Shown: piece by piece, positions 61,501 to 64,000 of the stretch
How the letters are laid out: the number at the start of each line of letters is the position of its first letter
Numbering within the stretch: the stretch's first letter is position 1
Origin: Chimonanthus salicifolius
Lineage: Eukaryota; Streptophyta; Magnoliopsida; Laurales; Calycanthaceae
Assembly: GCA_013350335.1 (NCBI GenBank)
Contig: CM023540.1
Coordinates: 19,411,828-19,475,827 of the forward strand
DNA length: 64,000 nt
Direction of reading: 5' to 3'
Position numbers and translations under genes: made by a program
Notes under the pieces: model-generated
What the model saw: only the letters and a program-made list of their open reading frames with translations
What the model was told of the DNA's origin: nothing
Database searches by the model: none

Positions 61501-63662
61501 ATCTCCCTTCTTTTACACACTCTAGAATGTTTATTTACCTTGAAAGTATGATGATTTATGGTTTTGGGAGCCGAGAACTAAACAAAGGATTGGGTTTGAA
61601 TGTAGTCAATAGGTTGAGGGTAGGCTGTGCTACATGATAAAAGTGTCATGTCACAATCAATGGGGAGATTCTATAAAACAGCTAACAGACCAGTGATGTT
61701 GCATAGAGCTAAATGTTGACTAACGAAAAAAAAACAAGCAGATAAAGTGATGGGAAAAGAGATGGGCATTCTTAGATGCTACGTAGAGTTGAAAATTAAA
61801 AGATAAAATTAGGAATGACTGCAATAGAGGAATCTTCAAAGTAGCTCCAATAGAAAAAAGAAGAAGAAGAAGAAGGCATTACAAAATGGCTTTGGATATG
61901 TATGTAGAAAAGACAAACCAACAATAGTACAAAGGTAAAAGGATTATTAGTTTAAGGTAATAGGAGTTGGAGAAGACCATCAGAAACTTGTTTGGTGAGG
62001 TCATAAAAGATGCGAAAGAATGCAGTTGGACAATATGGTCTTTTATAGGGTAAAGATGAAATGTACTCTAGAAGTCGAACCCAAATGCATTTCAAAAACA
62101 CAAAAAGACCAACCCCAAATGGGAAAATGATAGTAATGATGATGAAGAAGAAAAAGCTACAAATTGTAGCAGCAGCAGCAACAGCAATTAAATCATCACT
62201 ATCATTTTCCCATCCCCACCCCTTAAAAAAATAAAGGATTAAATTTTTAACATTTCCCCAAAAATATGGTAGTCCCATTCTCATTGAATTCCTTGTAGCC
62301 AAATGACCTTTAGATTCTTTTCTTTTCCCTTGTCTTTCCTATTTTCTTAATTGTCAGGAAGACTCGTATTTCCCTGTGTTTCACAACTGTGATGTCTACA
62401 TAGCCTCTAAAGAAAATCCAGTGTCACTGGGTACGGGTGTCCTACATGATGGGAAATTACCATATTTATAAGGCCCAATAGATGTTAAGGATCAAGTAGA
62501 ATCACTCGCCAGTTGACATTGAGAAATTTTTAGGATTCATCAAATGAATTTAATTGACGAAAAACTGGCTGATGTCAGTGTGGACTAAAGGATGCATGGA
62601 ATTTGGCACGCATTATGATAAAATTAGTTCGCTTGCTGCTTCTATGCTGGTAAATGTAAAAATTTATCCATGCCATGAAAAAGACCAGTGGAGTAGAAGA
62701 TAAACAACAGATGAGTAGCACTTCAATGTATAGAGGAGTTTTATTTACTTATTTTTGAGAAGTGCATACAGGCAACTCCCCTTCTACATAGTTTGTTGTT
62801 TGTGCAATTATCAACATCAAAGTACGGGTTAAAATTAAAAAAACTTACATCAAGAAACATAATTTCTAGTGAAGTTCATCTTGTGAAAAAAGTTTTCCAT
62901 TACAGGCAACTCCCCTTCTACATCTACGTAGTTTGTTGTTGTGCAATTATCAACTTCATAATTTGCTAAAAGACTTACATCCAGAAACATGGTTTCTTCT
63001 GAAGTTCATCTTATAAAGTTTTCAATCACCCAAAAAAAAAAACCCTTGTTGAATTCTTCAACACAAGTCACTGTTAAATATTGACAGAAAGCAAGTATTA
63101 AAATCTAACCAGAGAGCCAACTGCTTCTTATAATGGGTAAACATAGAATCAGAAGGCAGATCCTCTGCTGCAGCAGAAAAACTTGAGATTGCTATTCTTT
63201 CTAATAAACCAATAGGATAGCAAACATGGCAAAATTAACATAGTAGTCATTCCTTCATTATGAGGAATAAATCCAATCTGAGCAGCGTGCACCCTGATAT
63301 GGTGAAAACTGCATTATGGAGCCCATATACATCCATCAGATGATAAGATAGGAGGGTCCCACGGTGGATTACGGTAGCTCAAAAAAATATCATAGCCATT
63401 CAATGAAGGGCATTCAAAAGAGACAGAACAGTCCTGTGTCCATGTTACAGGTCATTGATTGATAGCTATGAGCTATGACCATAATAACCAGAGCATGCAA
63501 TCAACAGTGTACCCTATCGACCAGCCCTACAATTTAGTTGCACATCTTGATGGTTGTGGTGAGTTTTGGGAGGTGGCGTTGGGTTGGACCATTCCTCTCT
63601 TTAGATATTATTGATAGAATGGGAGCGAGGAAGAACTATATAAATATATGTATTGTACTCAC
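61501..63662. other. Noncoding; includes a tandem duplication
   Basis: GAA-rich microsatellite-like runs near 61858-61880 and 62140-62155, and a GC-poor remainder. Could be intron of a minus-strand gene if the exon at 63663-63761 is real. Confidence 0.4.
62767..63022. repeat. Two-copy tandem duplication, period about 134 bp
   Basis: The unit TACAGGCAACTCCCCTTCTA ... at 62767 recurs at 62901 with small indels; both copies contain GAAGTTCATCTT near the end. Confidence 0.82.
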
Positions 63663-63761
63663 ATCAATAACCTGAAATGATTTGCTGATGCATGACTTCA
63701 GTCGTGAGGCTTCAGCAGCAGATGTAGACTCACCATCATCACGAATACTCCGCCTGTCAGC
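63663..63761 (-). CDS. Candidate internal exon of an unidentified minus-strand gene
   Basis: On the minus strand ACCTGCAG|GCTGAC opens and GTTATTGAT|GTGAGT closes a 99-bp, phase-0 segment encoding 33 residues (ADRRSIRDDGESTSAAEASR then LKSCISKSFQVID). Codon composition is balanced, unlike the AT-rich flanks, and both splice sites are strong. An alternative donor CAG|GTTATT lies nine bases earlier. The protein is not recognised. The upstream exon must lie beyond the window; the only compatible downstream candidate I found is 45907-45942. Confidence 0.45.
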
Positions 63762-64000
63762 CTGCAGGTTAACAACTATTTCGGTAAGCAATGCTTGTAT
63801 GAAATGATATACTGCTCTCACCCAAATCAACACAAAGAGAAAGCCCAAAAACAGTGCCGCTCACATGCTGACAAGATGATTATTCATGTAATTATGAACT
63901 CAATTGGAAGAACAAATCTTTTTTTCTAATGATGTTTGTTATGCCGCTATAATTCATTAATTACAGAGGCAGGTCAGAGGTACATTTTAAACTTGGAAAG
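63762..64000. other. Noncoding end of window
   Basis: Would be intron upstream of the candidate exon. Nothing else recognised. Confidence 0.35.

Noticed and set aside
61952..62302. 116-codon minus-strand frame
   Set aside because: Low-complexity sequence produced by GAA/TTC and GCA runs; no domain or splice context.
1..64000. CRISPR arrays, bacterial operons, rRNA or intact tRNA genes
   Set aside because: None seen. Direct repeats here are transposon ends or two-copy tandems, and the only tRNA-like segments are SINE heads.

Overview
This is a nuclear window from a flowering plant. It is AT-rich, has long introns and intergenic space, and is crowded with plant-type retroelements. The two clear gene families are a cytosolic pyruvate kinase and a zinc-ribbon/RING-H2 ubiquitin ligase. 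Introns of 2-4 kb packed with transposons, and solo LTRs of 2.5-3.2 kb, fit a large woody or early-diverging angiosperm genome. That placement is inference; no species can be read from the sequence.

Layout. 1-11.3 kb is intergenic: two antisense tRNA-derived SINEs (1.1 and 2.2 kb), a complete 736-bp TRIM element with a tRNA-Met primer site (4.05-4.79 kb), a 3.2-kb solo LTR with target duplication (4.90-8.11 kb), an AT microsatellite, and two members of a dispersed family built from GATATCGGCCGATATC-like palindromes. 11.585-25.094 kb (+) is a six-exon gene for a 132-residue membrane protein spread over 13.5 kb; its introns hold a 2.6-kb solo LTR, a 5'-truncated LINE and several tandem duplications. 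25.1-30.2 kb is intergenic with two more palindrome-family copies. 30.261-34.647 kb (+) is a three-exon cytosolic pyruvate kinase gene whose first intron is GC-AG. 37.267-38.268 kb (-) is a single-coding-exon RING-H2 E3 ligase with a probable 5'-UTR intron up to about 39.3 kb. 39.3-47.8 kb holds a near-perfect hairpin, three SINEs and a candidate terminal exon.

The most striking part is 47.8-59.9 kb. An antisense L1-type LINE is broken by three later insertions, and its reading frame resumes across at least two of the junctions. The insertions are: (1) a 6.5-kb Ty3/gypsy element with chromodomain, flanked by CCTAC duplications, which contains an inverted LTR and inverted 3' pol half from a sibling element; (2) a 1.4-kb Mutator-like element with about 190-bp inverted repeats that carries pieces of a TMK-like LRR receptor-kinase gene (a Pack-MULE); (3) a 1.17-kb solo LTR. 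A second LINE remnant in the opposite orientation follows at 60.4-61.5 kb, and a candidate internal exon on the minus strand lies at 63.66 kb.

The three recognisable host genes are unrelated housekeeping or regulatory genes and show no sign of acting together. No rRNA or intact tRNA genes, CRISPR arrays or bacterial-type operons are present.
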